This document shows positions 20,509 through 28,684 of a stretch of 28,684 nucleotides of DNA, in pieces. The DNA is taken from contig CALEKA010000108.1 in NCBI GenBank assembly GCA_937898715.1, forward strand, positions 1 to 28,684, given 5' to 3'. Source of the DNA: an uncultured Prevotella sp. (lineage in GTDB: Bacteria > Bacteroidota > Bacteroidia > Bacteroidales > Bacteroidaceae). Each line of letters opens with the position of its first letter. Position 1 is the stretch's first letter. The notes beneath the pieces were generated by a model. It had not been told where the DNA came from, did not search any database, and saw nothing but the letters and a program-made list of their open reading frames with translations. A program made the position numbers and the translations under genes.

Positions 20509-21840
20509 ATGGAATACTTTGACATCCCCCAGACCCGCTTCGCAGCCGTTATGCAAGAAGTAGAAGATACCACCACCCTCTACTCCACCCCCGGAGGCAC
20601 CATACTCGTGCGCCCCGTGCCCGGCTACGAGAAAGAACTCTACGTGCCCTTCGGCTCCGACAATCAGCTACCCTTCGACCTCATACGCCTCGTAGAAGGC
20701 GACGAAGTCACCGCACAAAACAAGCTCTTCAACGTGCTCACCTGCTACGGAGCAGGGCCTCAATTCATCGACGAGAAGACGGGAAGCCCCACCACCAACT
20801 CCGAAGTGAGAGCATGGATCCGCCGCCAGAACCTCCCCACCTACATGCTCGACCAGATGACCGACATGAAGTACTTCTACTACACATGCGCAGTCATCAT
20901 CCTCTCACGCGATGGCCGACGCGTCAACCGCATCATCCACAAAGAAGCCTGCTTCACCCGACTCCAAAAAGCCGATCAGCGAGGACGCATCAACCACGTA
21001 TACTACGCCAACTGGCAAGACCACCAAGAATCACTCTCAGGAGTGGAACGCATCCCCCTACTCTCACTCACCGACCCCTATGGCGACCTCTGCCGACGCA
21101 TGGCCATCGACCCCGACACCCATGCCGTCCTGCCCGGCCGACAGCCCACACGCGACCGAAAATTCGCCATACTGCTACGATTCCCCACAGCAGGCGCACA
21201 GTACTACCCCGTGCCCTATTGGAGCGCAGTGCTCAGAGGAGGTAGCTACGACGAGAAACGACTCATCTCCACAGGCAAGCGAGCCAAGCTCCGCAACACC
21301 ACCTCCGTGAAGTATCAGATCGAAATCGAACGCACCTACTGGCAACGCATCTGCATGGAAGAAGGCATCACCGACCCCGCAGAAATGCAAAAACGCGTAA
21401 AGAAAGAGAAGGAGAAGATCAGAGACTTCGTATGCGGAGTAGAAAACTCTGGCAAAGCATGGATCTCTGGCTACTACATCAACCCCGACGGACACGAAGT
21501 GCGCGACATACGCATCAACAACATCGAAGGGCAGAAAGAAGGTGGAGACTGGAACGAAGACGTGCAAGCTGCAGCCAATACCATCTGCTATGCCGACAAC
21601 GTACACCCCAACCTCGTCGGAGCAGTGCCCGGCAAATCCTCCTCCAACAACTCTGGCTCAGACAAGCGAGAGCTCTTCACCATGAAGCAAGCCCTCGAAT
21701 GTGCCTTCCACGACATCCTGCTGCAGCCCCTACGCATCGCCCTATGGTACAACGGCTGGAACAATATCGAACCAACCATCCCCATGATCCAACTCACCAC
21801 ACTCGACGAACACAAAGACTCGAAGCAAGTCAGTTTGTGA
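20509..21840 (+). CDS. Portal protein-like
   Basis: 443 residues, close to usual portal length. The portal forms the dodecameric ring at the head vertex and docks terminase. Visible features: VPFGSDNQLPFDLIRLVEGD near residue 48, a portal-type 'D-N-x-L-P' segment, then TAQNKLFNVLTCYGAGPQFI (about 76-95), long amphipathic helices through the clip and stem region, and a helical C-terminal end with the phrase PNLVGAVPGKSSSNNSGSDK. The gene is about 11 kb after terL and after the lysis cassette, which is unusual, so the identification rests on sequence pattern rather than context. Confidence 0.7.
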   Translation: MEYFDIPQTRFAAVMQEVEDTTTLYSTPGGTILVRPVPGYEKELYVPFGSDNQLPFDLIRLVEGDEVTAQNKLFNVLTCYGAGPQFIDEKTGSPTTNSEVRAWIRRQNLPTYMLDQMTDMKYFYYTCAVIILSRDGRRVNRIIHKEACFTRLQKADQRGRINHVYYANWQDHQESLSGVERIPLLSLTDPYGDLCRRMAIDPDTHAVLPGRQPTRDRKFAILLRFPTAGAQYYPVPYWSAVLRGGSYDEKRLISTGKRAKLRNTTSVKYQIEIERTYWQRICMEEGITDPAEMQKRVKKEKEKIRDFVCGVENSGKAWISGYYINPDGHEVRDIRINNIEGQKEGGDWNEDVQAAANTICYADNVHPNLVGAVPGKSSSNNSGSDKRELFTMKQALECAFHDILLQPLRIALWYNGWNNIEPTIPMIQLTTLDEHKDSKQVSL

Positions 21841-22036
21841 GTTTAATGAGTTTAATGAGTTTAGAGCTTTAAGGTTATGAGGTTATAAAGGATGCTTCAG
21901 CCCGAATGAGTTTAGAGTTTTAAGGTTATGAGGTTATAAAGAATGCTTCAGCCAGTCTGTAATACTTAATACTTTATACTTAATACTTGCCCCTATGGGG
22001 CTTGTAATACTTAATACTTAATACTTAATACTTAAA
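21838..22036 (+). repeat. Intergenic repeat cassette (duplicated block)
   Basis: GAGTTTAATGAGTTTAATGA units, two GGTTATGAGGTTATAAAG blocks each followed by ATGCTTCAGCC, a heptad array, the palindromic spacer GCCCCTATGGGGC and a second longer array ending at about 22033. Confidence 0.85.
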
Positions 22037-22040
22037 ATAT

Positions 22041-22871
22041 ATGTTGGACAAAACCACCTTCGAACAATACGTCCCCGCATTTCGCAGTCCCACCACCGAA
22101 ATATACAAAAAGGTAGAACCACTCCTGCGCACCATCCGTGATGACTGGGAACAAACGCTCATCTCATCTTCAGCCTCACTCAACGAAGAAGACGAGACCC
22201 GACTCGATGCCGCCATAGCCCTGCGCGCCGCCTACCGACTCATTCCACAGCTCGACCTCGTGCTTACACCGACAGGATTCGGCATCGTCTCCAACCAAAA
22301 CACCGCACCCGCATCGCCCGCACGCGTCAACGCCCTGCGAGAAGGGCTCCGCCAAGAAGCCTCCATCCAAGAAGACCTCCTCATAGAGCACCTCGCCGCC
22401 ATGGGCGCCCTCGTCTGCCCCCACAACCACGTCACATCACTCCTATGGACACCACGCCTCATGCGCACCTACGGAGTAAGCCTACCCGACGACCAGCCCA
22501 TCTACCGAGAGCAGCTACCCGCCATCCAATCCACCCTACACCAAGCCACAGGCACACTCATCGACATCATATCGCACCCACTCCACGAAGCACTCCTACA
22601 GAGCCAGTACAGCTCTCTGCAGACCGACGACCCCGACTTCTACCTACTACTGCTCAACCACTCCCGCCGACTCCTCGCCGCACTCATCCAGTCACGCTCC
22701 CCGCTCGACTCCTCACAGCCCACCGTAGCCCCCATGGTGCGGCAACTCATCGACACCCTCGAACGAAGCGCCGAGCGCATACCCCAATACCTCACATCGT
22801 CCACCCACATCGCACGCAACGCATCCCGATATGAAAACCAACAGACCGACACATCCTTCTTCTTCGGATAA
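22041..22871 (+). CDS. Conserved phage protein, possible head-completion/neck (DUF6712-like)
   Basis: 276 residues, mostly helical. AIALRAAYRLIPQLDLVLTP followed by TGFGIVSNQNTAPASPARVN (about 60-98) is a pattern I associate with a Bacteroidales phage family (DUF6712) found near portal and neck genes. No enzymatic motif. The C-terminus is extended and polar (YENQQTDTSFFFG). The next gene starts 41 bases before this one ends, so their translation is coupled. Confidence 0.5.
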   Translation: MLDKTTFEQYVPAFRSPTTEIYKKVEPLLRTIRDDWEQTLISSSASLNEEDETRLDAAIALRAAYRLIPQLDLVLTPTGFGIVSNQNTAPASPARVNALREGLRQEASIQEDLLIEHLAAMGALVCPHNHVTSLLWTPRLMRTYGVSLPDDQPIYREQLPAIQSTLHQATGTLIDIISHPLHEALLQSQYSSLQTDDPDFYLLLLNHSRRLLAALIQSRSPLDSSQPTVAPMVRQLIDTLERSAERIPQYLTSSTHIARNASRYENQQTDTSFFFG

Positions 22872-23562
22872 AGAGAAGAAAGGGGAAGGCAAAGTCACCA
22901 TACGCGTGCCCCTATCATGGGAAGCACTCACCGACCACCAACGCACCTATCTCTGCACCGTGCTCGCCGGTGGCGGATGGCAAAGCGACGAAGTCAAAGC
23001 ACTACTCCTGCTCCGCCTATCAGGACTCCGCCCCGACCGCGCCCGATGGGCGAAAGACCAAATCGCGCAGCACCTCGACCTCTTAGGCTGGATAGACTCC
23101 CCGCCCGAATCTCCCTCACGCCTCACAGCCATCGACGGCCACCCAGCCCTCGAGGCCATGCTCTACGGAGTGCCCTTCCGCACCTACCTCGCCATCGAAA
23201 ACTACTACCAAGCCTACATCACCACCCGCGAACCACAAGCCATCGACGCCCTCGCCCGCGAACTCTACCCCGGGCTCAACCGACAGCCCACGCCCGCAGA
23301 GCAATACATGATCATCCTTTGGATCATCGGGCTCAAGACCACCTACGCCCGCCTCTTCCCCCACCTATTCTCCTCCACAGCCACCGACCCCGACTCCGCA
23401 CCCGACCCACGCCAAATCATGAACGCCGAAATCCGAGCACTCACCGGTGGCGACATCACAAAGCTCGAAGCCGTACTCTCATCCGCCACCATCGACGCCC
23501 TGACCGAACTCGACGCCAAAGCTCACGAAGCCAAAGAAATGGAAAAGGCAATGAAAGGATGA
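22831..23562 (+). CDS. Hypothetical protein, possible tail assembly protein
   Basis: 243 residues, helical after a short charged N-terminus (SSSDKEKKGEGKVTIRVPLS). It overlaps the preceding gene by 41 bases in another frame, so it is translated from the same mRNA. The C-terminal end is a charged helix (DAKAHEAKEMEKAMKG). Position between a head-completion candidate and tail-completion genes is compatible with a tail-assembly chaperone, but no programmed-frameshift signature was recognised. Confidence 0.5.
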   Translation: MKTNRPTHPSSSDKEKKGEGKVTIRVPLSWEALTDHQRTYLCTVLAGGGWQSDEVKALLLLRLSGLRPDRARWAKDQIAQHLDLLGWIDSPPESPSRLTAIDGHPALEAMLYGVPFRTYLAIENYYQAYITTREPQAIDALARELYPGLNRQPTPAEQYMIILWIIGLKTTYARLFPHLFSSTATDPDSAPDPRQIMNAEIRALTGGDITKLEAVLSSATIDALTELDAKAHEAKEMEKAMKG

Positions 23563-23570
23563 GCCTTTCA

Positions 23571-23718
23571 AAGTATTAAGTATAAAGTATTAAGTATTAC
23601 AACCAAGATGTATCGTTTATCATTCGCCGCCCACATAGTTTGTAATACTTAATACTTTATACTTAATACTTGCCCCTCGGGGGACTTGTAATACTTAATA
23701 CTTTATACTTAATACTTG
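23571..23718 (+). repeat. Intergenic repeat cassette, reverse then forward arrays
   Basis: A reverse-oriented array (AAGTATT units, 23571-23600) directly after the stop can pair with either of two forward arrays (about 23640-23670 and 23689-23718), which are separated by GCCCCTCGGGGG. A long AU-rich hairpin in the mRNA is possible. Confidence 0.85.
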
Positions 23719-23725
23719 ATCAATA

Positions 23726-24217
23726 ATGTTCTCCTTCCTCCAATACATACAAGACCTCACCCAGTCCAACCAACTCGCACAGCGAGAAAGCTTCGCCCCC
23801 GTCACCTGCTCAGGCATCAACTACCTCGAAGGCATGCTCGAGCAGTACCAATCACAAGCCAACTTCGTCTGCACCTCCGACGTATGCCAAGAATCGCTCC
23901 ACACCGCATCAGGAGGATGGTTCAAAAGGCGAGTATTCACCGTCTACATACTCGCCCGCTACGAGTACGGCAACTCCGCAGATCAAGAGCAAAAGATGGA
24001 CCTCTGCCGCGAACTCTTCCGCCAATACACCTCACGCATCATCCACGACAGCCAATCACTCGCCGCCACCCGCGACCTCTACATCGACACCACCGACATC
24101 CGATCCAACGAGCTCGGAGGACTCTTCCTCAACTCCTGCACAGGCCTCTACTTCCTACTCGCCATCGACGAACCCACAGACCTACGCTACGACCCCACAG
24201 AGTGGACAGCCCAATAG
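23726..24217 (+). CDS. Hypothetical neck/tail protein
   Basis: 163 residues, alpha/beta mix: a helical N-terminus (FLQYIQDLTQSNQLAQRESF), a central FVCTSDVCQESLHTASGGWF segment with two cysteines, and a C-terminal strand region (LYIDTTDIRSNELGGLFLNS). It belongs with the small proteins between portal and tape measure that usually complete the head and tail (connector, stopper, tail terminator). The ATG at 23726 follows the heptad array by 7 bases. Confidence 0.5.
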   Translation: MFSFLQYIQDLTQSNQLAQRESFAPVTCSGINYLEGMLEQYQSQANFVCTSDVCQESLHTASGGWFKRRVFTVYILARYEYGNSADQEQKMDLCRELFRQYTSRIIHDSQSLAATRDLYIDTTDIRSNELGGLFLNSCTGLYFLLAIDEPTDLRYDPTEWTAQ

Positions 24218-24225
24218 CCACCTAT

Positions 24226-24308
24226 CGAGCTTGTAATACTTTATACCTAATACTTCTCCCAGCGGGAATGTAATACTTAATACTTTATACTTAATACTTA
24301 ATACTTAA
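24226..24308 (+). repeat. Intergenic repeat cassette (short, last copy)
   Basis: TAATACTTTATACC-type array, spacer CTCCCAGCGGGAA, and an extended TAATACT array ending at the next gene's leader. This is the last array in the window; none occurs after 24310. Confidence 0.85.
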
Positions 24309-24310
24309 GT

Positions 24311-24730
24311 ATGCAAGACGACCAATCCCTATACCTCCGCGCCTGGCGAGACAAGATGATCCAAATCTGGCAAGACCGACTCGACCTCCTCGGAGTGCAC
24401 GATACCGGAGCACTCCGCCGAAGCGTGCGCCCAGGAGCCACCGACCTCACACCAGGCAAGCAAAACCTCACCTTCCGATTCCTTCAGTACGGCATCTACG
24501 TCGACCTCGGCGTAGGCAATGGCTACCGCCACGACAACGGAGGCGACCTCCAATTCCTCGGCAAAGCCTACCGAGCCCTCCACCACATGGGCCGTCCACG
24601 CGAGCGCCGCCTCTGGTTCAACCGCTCATGGTACATCTCCGTAGAAGTACTCAAGCGCCACATGGCAGCCATCCTCGGAGACCAATTCGCAGGAGCATTC
24701 GACAACCTCACAGACAGACAACGAGGATAA
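24311..24730 (+). CDS. Head-tail joining / tail completion protein candidate
   Basis: 139 residues. The pattern HDTGALRRSV (about 30-39), then FRFLQYGIYVDLGVGNGY and a C-terminal FNRSWYISVEVLKRHMAAIL resembles HK97 gp10-like tail-completion proteins, which start with a helix, then 'D-T-G-x-L-x-x-S' and 'Y-x-x-Y-V-E-x-G'. The basic loop HHMGRPRERRLWFNR is typical of Bacteroidales versions. The ATG follows the last heptad array. Confidence 0.6.
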   Translation: MQDDQSLYLRAWRDKMIQIWQDRLDLLGVHDTGALRRSVRPGATDLTPGKQNLTFRFLQYGIYVDLGVGNGYRHDNGGDLQFLGKAYRALHHMGRPRERRLWFNRSWYISVEVLKRHMAAILGDQFAGAFDNLTDRQRG

Positions 24731-24760
24731 CCACATCACGCACTTTTTACCCCAAAACTC

Positions 24761-24791
24761 TTGCGCGATACAAACAAAATACATACATTTG
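24761..24791 (+). promoter_or_regulatory. Bacteroidota promoter before the small membrane genes
   Basis: TTGC (24761-24764), exactly 19 bp, then TACATTTG (24784-24791), a match to TAnnTTTG. Predicted start near 24798, with a leader of about 26 bases to ATG 24824. It is one of the clearest promoters in the window. Confidence 0.75.
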
Positions 24792-24823
24792 CGGCGAAAC
24801 ATCACAACTAACAACTACACACA

Positions 24824-25060
24824 ATGCTTGATAAGATCTCAGGAATCATACTCATACTCATAGCAACCACCGCAATCGCTGTGGGAATAGAATACCTACG
24901 CCGCAAGGCCTCACCCACCTACCGCCAACAAGCAGAAGAACGTGACAAACTAAGAGCCGACACACGCACCGAATGGGAACGCGAAGCCGACCGACGCGCA
25001 CGATCCGACAAGTGGCTGACATGGATGACATGGTACAACATACTATTCAAGAAACACTAA
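24824..25060 (+). CDS. Small N-anchored membrane protein
   Basis: 78 residues. A hydrophobic helix (about 6-24, SGIILILIATTAIAVGIEYL) is followed by a highly charged helical tail (RRKASPTYRQQAEERDKLRA onward) ending in an amphipathic TWMTWYNILFKKH. No family recognised. It starts from its own promoter and is followed after 18 bases by a protein of the same layout, just before the tape measure. The pair could be membrane-associated assembly, exclusion or lysis-timing proteins. Confidence 0.6.
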   Translation: MLDKISGIILILIATTAIAVGIEYLRRKASPTYRQQAEERDKLRADTRTEWEREADRRARSDKWLTWMTWYNILFKKH

Positions 25061-25078
25061 CTAACACCCCAATACATC

Positions 25079-25327
25079 ATGTTCTCAATACTCTGCTACA
25101 CCATAATCGGTCTCATAGCCGCATTCGTCATCGCCGTCATCGCAGGCGTGGCAAAACAGACACCCGAGCAACGCGCCCAAATATACGAGCAGCACCTTCA
25201 GGCAAAAGCCGAAAAAAACAAGCAAAAACAAGAAAAGCTACAGCAACGCCGCAAATACTACATGAGCGAACAATACAAAAAAGACCACAGCGACCGCGTG
25301 CGCAACTGGCTACTATCAAGGCTCTGA
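25079..25327 (+). CDS. Small N-anchored membrane protein
   Basis: 82 residues: hydrophobic helix (about 2-24, FSILCYTIIGLIAAFVIAVI), then a Lys/Gln/Glu-rich helix (about 35-65, QIYEQHLQAKAEKNKQKQEK) likely to form a coiled coil, and a basic end. Its layout matches the 78-residue protein upstream. The stop codon is 33 bases before the hairpin-promoter structure that separates it from the tape measure gene. Function unknown. Confidence 0.6.
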   Translation: MFSILCYTIIGLIAAFVIAVIAGVAKQTPEQRAQIYEQHLQAKAEKNKQKQEKLQQRRKYYMSEQYKKDHSDRVRNWLLSRL

Positions 25328-25344
25328 CCACAGACCGAGTGTCT

Positions 25345-25375
25345 TTTGATACACAATAAGTGCGTGCTACTTTTG
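25345..25375 (+). promoter_or_regulatory. Promoter for the tape measure gene
   Basis: TTTG (25345-25348), exactly 19 bp, then TACTTTTG (25368-25375). Both boxes match the Bacteroidota consensus. Predicted start near 25382, with a leader of about 33 bases. The -7 box overlaps the left arm of a terminator hairpin. Confidence 0.75.
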
Positions 25376-25411
25376 GATTACTAAATTCAGAAGTAACACG
25401 CACCTTTTTTT
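25360..25411 (+). terminator. Intrinsic terminator overlapping the tape measure promoter
   Basis: GTGCGTG (25360-25366) pairs with CACGCAC (25397-25403), extended after one mismatch by TAC/GTA, with a 22-nt loop and a run of seven T (25405-25411). The predicted transcription start (about 25382) lies inside the loop. Confidence 0.7.
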
Positions 25412-25414
25412 GTT

Positions 25415-28400
25415 ATGGACAACAACGATATCAAAACCGTCACACTCCTCCTCAATTCCGAACAAGCGCAACGAAAGCTCGACGACATTAATCGCCGGCT
25501 CGAGCAAGCACGCATCAAGCGCCAAGAAGCATTCGAAAAAGGCGATGGCAAAGCACTCCAAGCCTACACCAAAGAAATCAAAAGCCTCGAAGCACAAGCC
25601 TCTCGCCTCACAACACGTGCCCAAACTGTAGAGAAAGTCCTAAGCAATCTTGATCACGCCACCCCCAAAGAACTCAAAAACACCATCCGCGAGATCAACA
25701 GAGAACTCAATAGCGGAAACGTAGAGCGAGGGTCAGAACAGTGGCAAGCACTCACGCAATCTCTACAAGCCGCCAATCAAGAACTACAAAAAATCAAGAA
25801 CGAACAAAAGGCAGCCACCGACATCCGGCCCAATAGCGGAGGCATGTTCTCTAATATCACACAAGGGCTCGCCAACCTACGCGACGCATGGGCCAATTCA
25901 CCACTCGGACAAATAACCAACGCAGCCATACAAGCCCGACAAGCCATGGCCGAATACGTCGACTCCTACGCCGACATGGCCGAGCACACAGCCAACGTCA
26001 CCAAATACACTGGTCTCGCTAAAGACGAAGTAAATGCACTCAACGAGAGTTTCAAACAGATGGACACACGCACCCCACGTGAGAAACTCAACGACCTCGC
26101 AGCCGATGCCGGCCGACTCGGCATACAAAGCAAAGACGCAGTGCTCGAATTCGTAGAAGCCGCCGACCAAATCAACACTGCCCTGGGAGACGACCTTGGT
26201 GAAGACGCAGTAAAGAACATTGGCAAACTTGCACAAATGTTTGGCACCGACAAGACCATGGGACTCAAACAAGCCATGCTCTCAACAGCCTCAGTCATCA
26301 ACGAACTCGCACAAAGCTCATCAGCCTCAGAAGGCTACATCATGGAGTTCACCAACCGGCTCGCAGGCGTGGGCAACCAAGCAGGCATGACACAAGCCCA
26401 ACTCATGGGCTTGGCATCAGTCATGGACCAAAACCAAGTAAACGTAGAAAAGGGAGCCACAGCCCTGCAAAACGTACTCACAGCCCTATTCAAAGAACCA
26501 GAGAAAATGGCACGCGCCGCAGGCCTCGAAGTGCAATCATTCACAAATCTCCTCTCCACCGATGCCAATGCCGCACTACTACAATTCCTCCAAGCACTCA
26601 ACAACGCCGGAGGAATGGACAAACTCGCACCACTCCTCGCAGAAATGAACCTCAGCGGAGCAGGAGTCACACAGACACTCTCCACACTGGCAGGCAAACT
26701 CTCCGACGTAAGGGCAGCACAAGAACAAGCAGCCGTAGCCTTCCAACAGGGCACATCATGCACCAACGAAGCCAACCAAGCCAACAACACAGCTCAGGCA
26801 GAACTCGAAAAGGCGCAAAAGCGCATGAAGGATCTCCGCATCGAACTCGGAGAACGACTCTACCCCATCTACACCGCCACCACCAAAGGAGTGCTCGCAT
26901 TCGCCGAAGCCATACGAAGCACCATCACATTCGTAGCCTCACACGCAAAAGCCATCACCACAGCAGCAGTGGCCATAGCTGCATTCACACTCGCCATACA
27001 AGCCAACGTCGTATGGAGCAAGGTATGCACCGCAGTCACCACAGCCATCACCATCGCAAAAACAGCCTACACTGCAGCCACCACTGCCGCCACCATAGCT
27101 ACGGAAGCCTTCAACGTGGCTCTCAAAAGCAACGGATTCGGAGCCATCATCTCACTCATACTCTCAGCAGTAGCCGCACTCGGCACATGGCTACTACTCA
27201 CCAACGATGACACAAAAGCCACCGATGCCAACACAAAAGCGAAAAAAGACAACGCACAAGCCACCGAAGAGCAACAACGCAAACGAGATCTTCTCAAATC
27301 CATACAGCAAGACGCTGCCGAAAGCGCAAAGGCAGAACGAGCACAAATAGAAATGCTCACCAGCGTCATCCACGACAACACAGCATCAATCGCCGATCGA
27401 CGAGCCGCAATCGAAAAACTGCAGCAAATAGTCCCTGGCTACCAGGCCACACTCCGAGCAGATGGCACACTCTTCGAGAAAAACACTGGAGCCATAGCCG
27501 ACTACATCGCACAACTCGATCGACTCGCCCTTGCCCAAGCATTATTCTCCAAAATACAAGAAAACCTAAGCAAGCAAGTAGATATCGACAAAACCATAGA
27601 ACATTGGAAAGGCGTCGTAGCATGGAGAGACAAGCAACTTGGCGCACCCATTACCAAGCAAGTACGATACAATAACTCATCCCTCAACGAAACAGTAACA
27701 CTCCCCGGATCCAAAGAATACCAACAACACCAAAGCCAAAACAAAGCCCGCCTCGCCGCATGGCAAAAAGCAAGCGATGCCAACAAAGCAGAGCTAAAGT
27801 TCCTCTACGATTACGCCAAGAAACATGGCGCACAAGGAGAACTCAACAAAATAATAGCCAACGGAGGCCCCACAACCACCACACCCACACCCGTCACACC
27901 AACCATCAGCAACGGCACAGGAGGGGGCAATAGCACAGGGGGAAAAACAACCAGCAAGCACACTCCCACCACCGACGACACAAAGCAACAACTCAAAGCA
28001 CTCGAAGAAGCCGCCAACCGCCAACGCATCCTCGCCCGAGCCAACTACGAAAACGGCATCATCGACCATCGAGAATACACAGCCCAACTGCTCGACATCG
28101 ACCAACAGCTATACACCGACCAAAGAAACCTCTACACCCAAAATTCACCCGAATGGGTAAAGCTCGAGCAAAAACGCTACGACGCCACAGCAGCCGTGCG
28201 CAAAAACAACCACGCATGGAGCATCAACGAACTCAATATCGAAGAACAAGACGAACTCAACGCCGAGAAAAAGAAATACCTCGACGGAATCACCAACGAG
28301 CAACAATACCAAAGCAACAAAACCGAAATTAAGCTCCGTTACCTACAGCGCCGAGCCAACCTAAGCCGACTCTACGGGCAAGAAGACGAGGCCAACAAAT

Positions 28401-28684
28401 ACCAACAACAATACGACGAACAAGCAGAAGCAGACCAACTCGCCCGAAAAAAAGAATTCTGGCAACGAGTAGAACAAGCCCGCAAAGAATGGTTCGCCAA
28501 GTCAGCACAAGAGCAACAAGCCGACGAACTCAAATTCGCCACCGAACTCCACGACCAAGGACTACTCTCCGAAGAAGAATACCAAAAAGCCAAAGCCGCC
28601 ATCGCCAAGAAATATTCAAAAGACACAGACGATACCGACCAATACAAACTCAAAAACCCACTCGGCCAATCCACCGACGCCATG
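25415..28684 (+). CDS. Tail tape measure protein (partial, continues past the window)
   Basis: 1090 residues are visible and the frame is still open at the right edge. It sets tail length and is threaded through the tail tube. The first 130 residues are coiled coil (LNSEQAQRKLDDINRRLEQA). Residues about 180-430 match the TP901-type core: YADMAEHTANVTKYTGLAKD, then TRTPREKLNDLAADAGRLGI, and MGLASVMDQNQVNVEKGATA. Hydrophobic segments near 490-570 (AITTAAVAIAAFTLAIQANV; FGAIISLILSAVAALGTWLL) are typical for the membrane-penetrating part. The rest is long helical repeats. The ATG at 25415 lies four bases after the terminator's T run. Confidence 0.9.
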   Translation, partial: MDNNDIKTVTLLLNSEQAQRKLDDINRRLEQARIKRQEAFEKGDGKALQAYTKEIKSLEAQASRLTTRAQTVEKVLSNLDHATPKELKNTIREINRELNSGNVERGSEQWQALTQSLQAANQELQKIKNEQKAATDIRPNSGGMFSNITQGLANLRDAWANSPLGQITNAAIQARQAMAEYVDSYADMAEHTANVTKYTGLAKDEVNALNESFKQMDTRTPREKLNDLAADAGRLGIQSKDAVLEFVEAADQINTALGDDLGEDAVKNIGKLAQMFGTDKTMGLKQAMLSTASVINELAQSSSASEGYIMEFTNRLAGVGNQAGMTQAQLMGLASVMDQNQVNVEKGATALQNVLTALFKEPEKMARAAGLEVQSFTNLLSTDANAALLQFLQALNNAGGMDKLAPLLAEMNLSGAGVTQTLSTLAGKLSDVRAAQEQAAVAFQQGTSCTNEANQANNTAQAELEKAQKRMKDLRIELGERLYPIYTATTKGVLAFAEAIRSTITFVASHAKAITTAAVAIAAFTLAIQANVVWSKVCTAVTTAITIAKTAYTAATTAATIATEAFNVALKSNGFGAIISLILSAVAALGTWLLLTNDDTKATDANTKAKKDNAQATEEQQRKRDLLKSIQQDAAESAKAERAQIEMLTSVIHDNTASIADRRAAIEKLQQIVPGYQATLRADGTLFEKNTGAIADYIAQLDRLALAQALFSKIQENLSKQVDIDKTIEHWKGVVAWRDKQLGAPITKQVRYNNSSLNETVTLPGSKEYQQHQSQNKARLAAWQKASDANKAELKFLYDYAKKHGAQGELNKIIANGGPTTTTPTPVTPTISNGTGGGNSTGGKTTSKHTPTTDDTKQQLKALEEAANRQRILARANYENGIIDHREYTAQLLDIDQQLYTDQRNLYTQNSPEWVKLEQKRYDATAAVRKNNHAWSINELNIEEQDELNAEKKKYLDGITNEQQYQSNKTEIKLRYLQRRANLSRLYGQEDEANKYQQQYDEQAEADQLARKKEFWQRVEQARKEWFAKSAQEQQADELKFATELHDQGLLSEEEYQKAKAAIAKKYSKDTDDTDQYKLKNPLGQSTDAM

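Noticed and set aside
22445..22834. 129-codon and similar Arg/His/Pro/Thr-rich open frames inside late genes
   Set aside because: They are out-of-frame readings of C-rich coding sequence with no independent start signals.
5258..24308. CRISPR array made of the 29-bp repeats
   Set aside because: The repeats sit between different genes, have internal 7-bp periodicity and lack regular unique spacers; no cas genes are present.

Overview
The window looks like the left end and most of the structural region of a tailed, temperate phage (prophage) of a Bacteroidales bacterium. Three things point to Bacteroidota: promoters that fit the TTTG / TAnnTTTG consensus (clearest at 24761-24791 and 25345-25375), AT-rich start-codon leaders without Shine-Dalgarno sequences, and protein families I know from Bacteroidales (a DUF5053-like protein, a CHC2-Toprim-helicase fusion, a ClpP-type head protease followed by a Bacteroidales-style capsid protein). 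A Porphyromonas-like host would fit but is not shown. The tape-measure gene runs off the right edge, and no integrase is visible.

Layout. Positions 1-157 look like host flank: the 5' end of a group II intron on the minus strand, a terminator hairpin, and the 3' part of a tRNA-Leu(UAA) gene that breaks off at the anticodon loop, as expected of an attachment site. Positions 286-1930 are a control region. A repressor-like gene is flanked by a perfect 23-bp inverted repeat, followed by a small unknown gene, an excisionase-like winged-helix protein and a small membrane protein. Positions 2028-5189 encode one large primase-helicase. Positions 5582-6370 hold no convincing gene but contain three modules that end in tRNA-like T-arm/acceptor structures. 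A short minus-strand island (6463-7156) precedes the rightward late genes.

The late region (7255 to the end) contains, in order: an unknown protein, large terminase, an iteron cluster with an AT-rich stretch (candidate origin), an HU-like protein, a head protease with a scaffold-like tail, major capsid, a probable tail tube, several small virion proteins, a tail-fibre-like protein, a lysis cassette (holin-like, amidase, one-gene spanin candidate), a further virion protein, portal, neck and tail-completion candidates, two small membrane proteins and the tape measure. The lysis cassette and fibre lie inside the morphogenesis block, and portal is about 11 kb from terminase, which is an unusual order.

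The most conspicuous non-coding feature is a reusable intergenic cassette. Nearly every gap between 5.2 and 24.3 kb carries a GAGTTT/GGTTAT-type repeat block, a GCTTCAGCC linker, and one or more 29-bp arrays of 7-bp units (TAATACT and variants) that usually end 5-20 bases before the next start codon. These arrays stop abruptly before 24.7 kb, where standard Bacteroidota promoters take over in front of the small membrane proteins and the tape measure.
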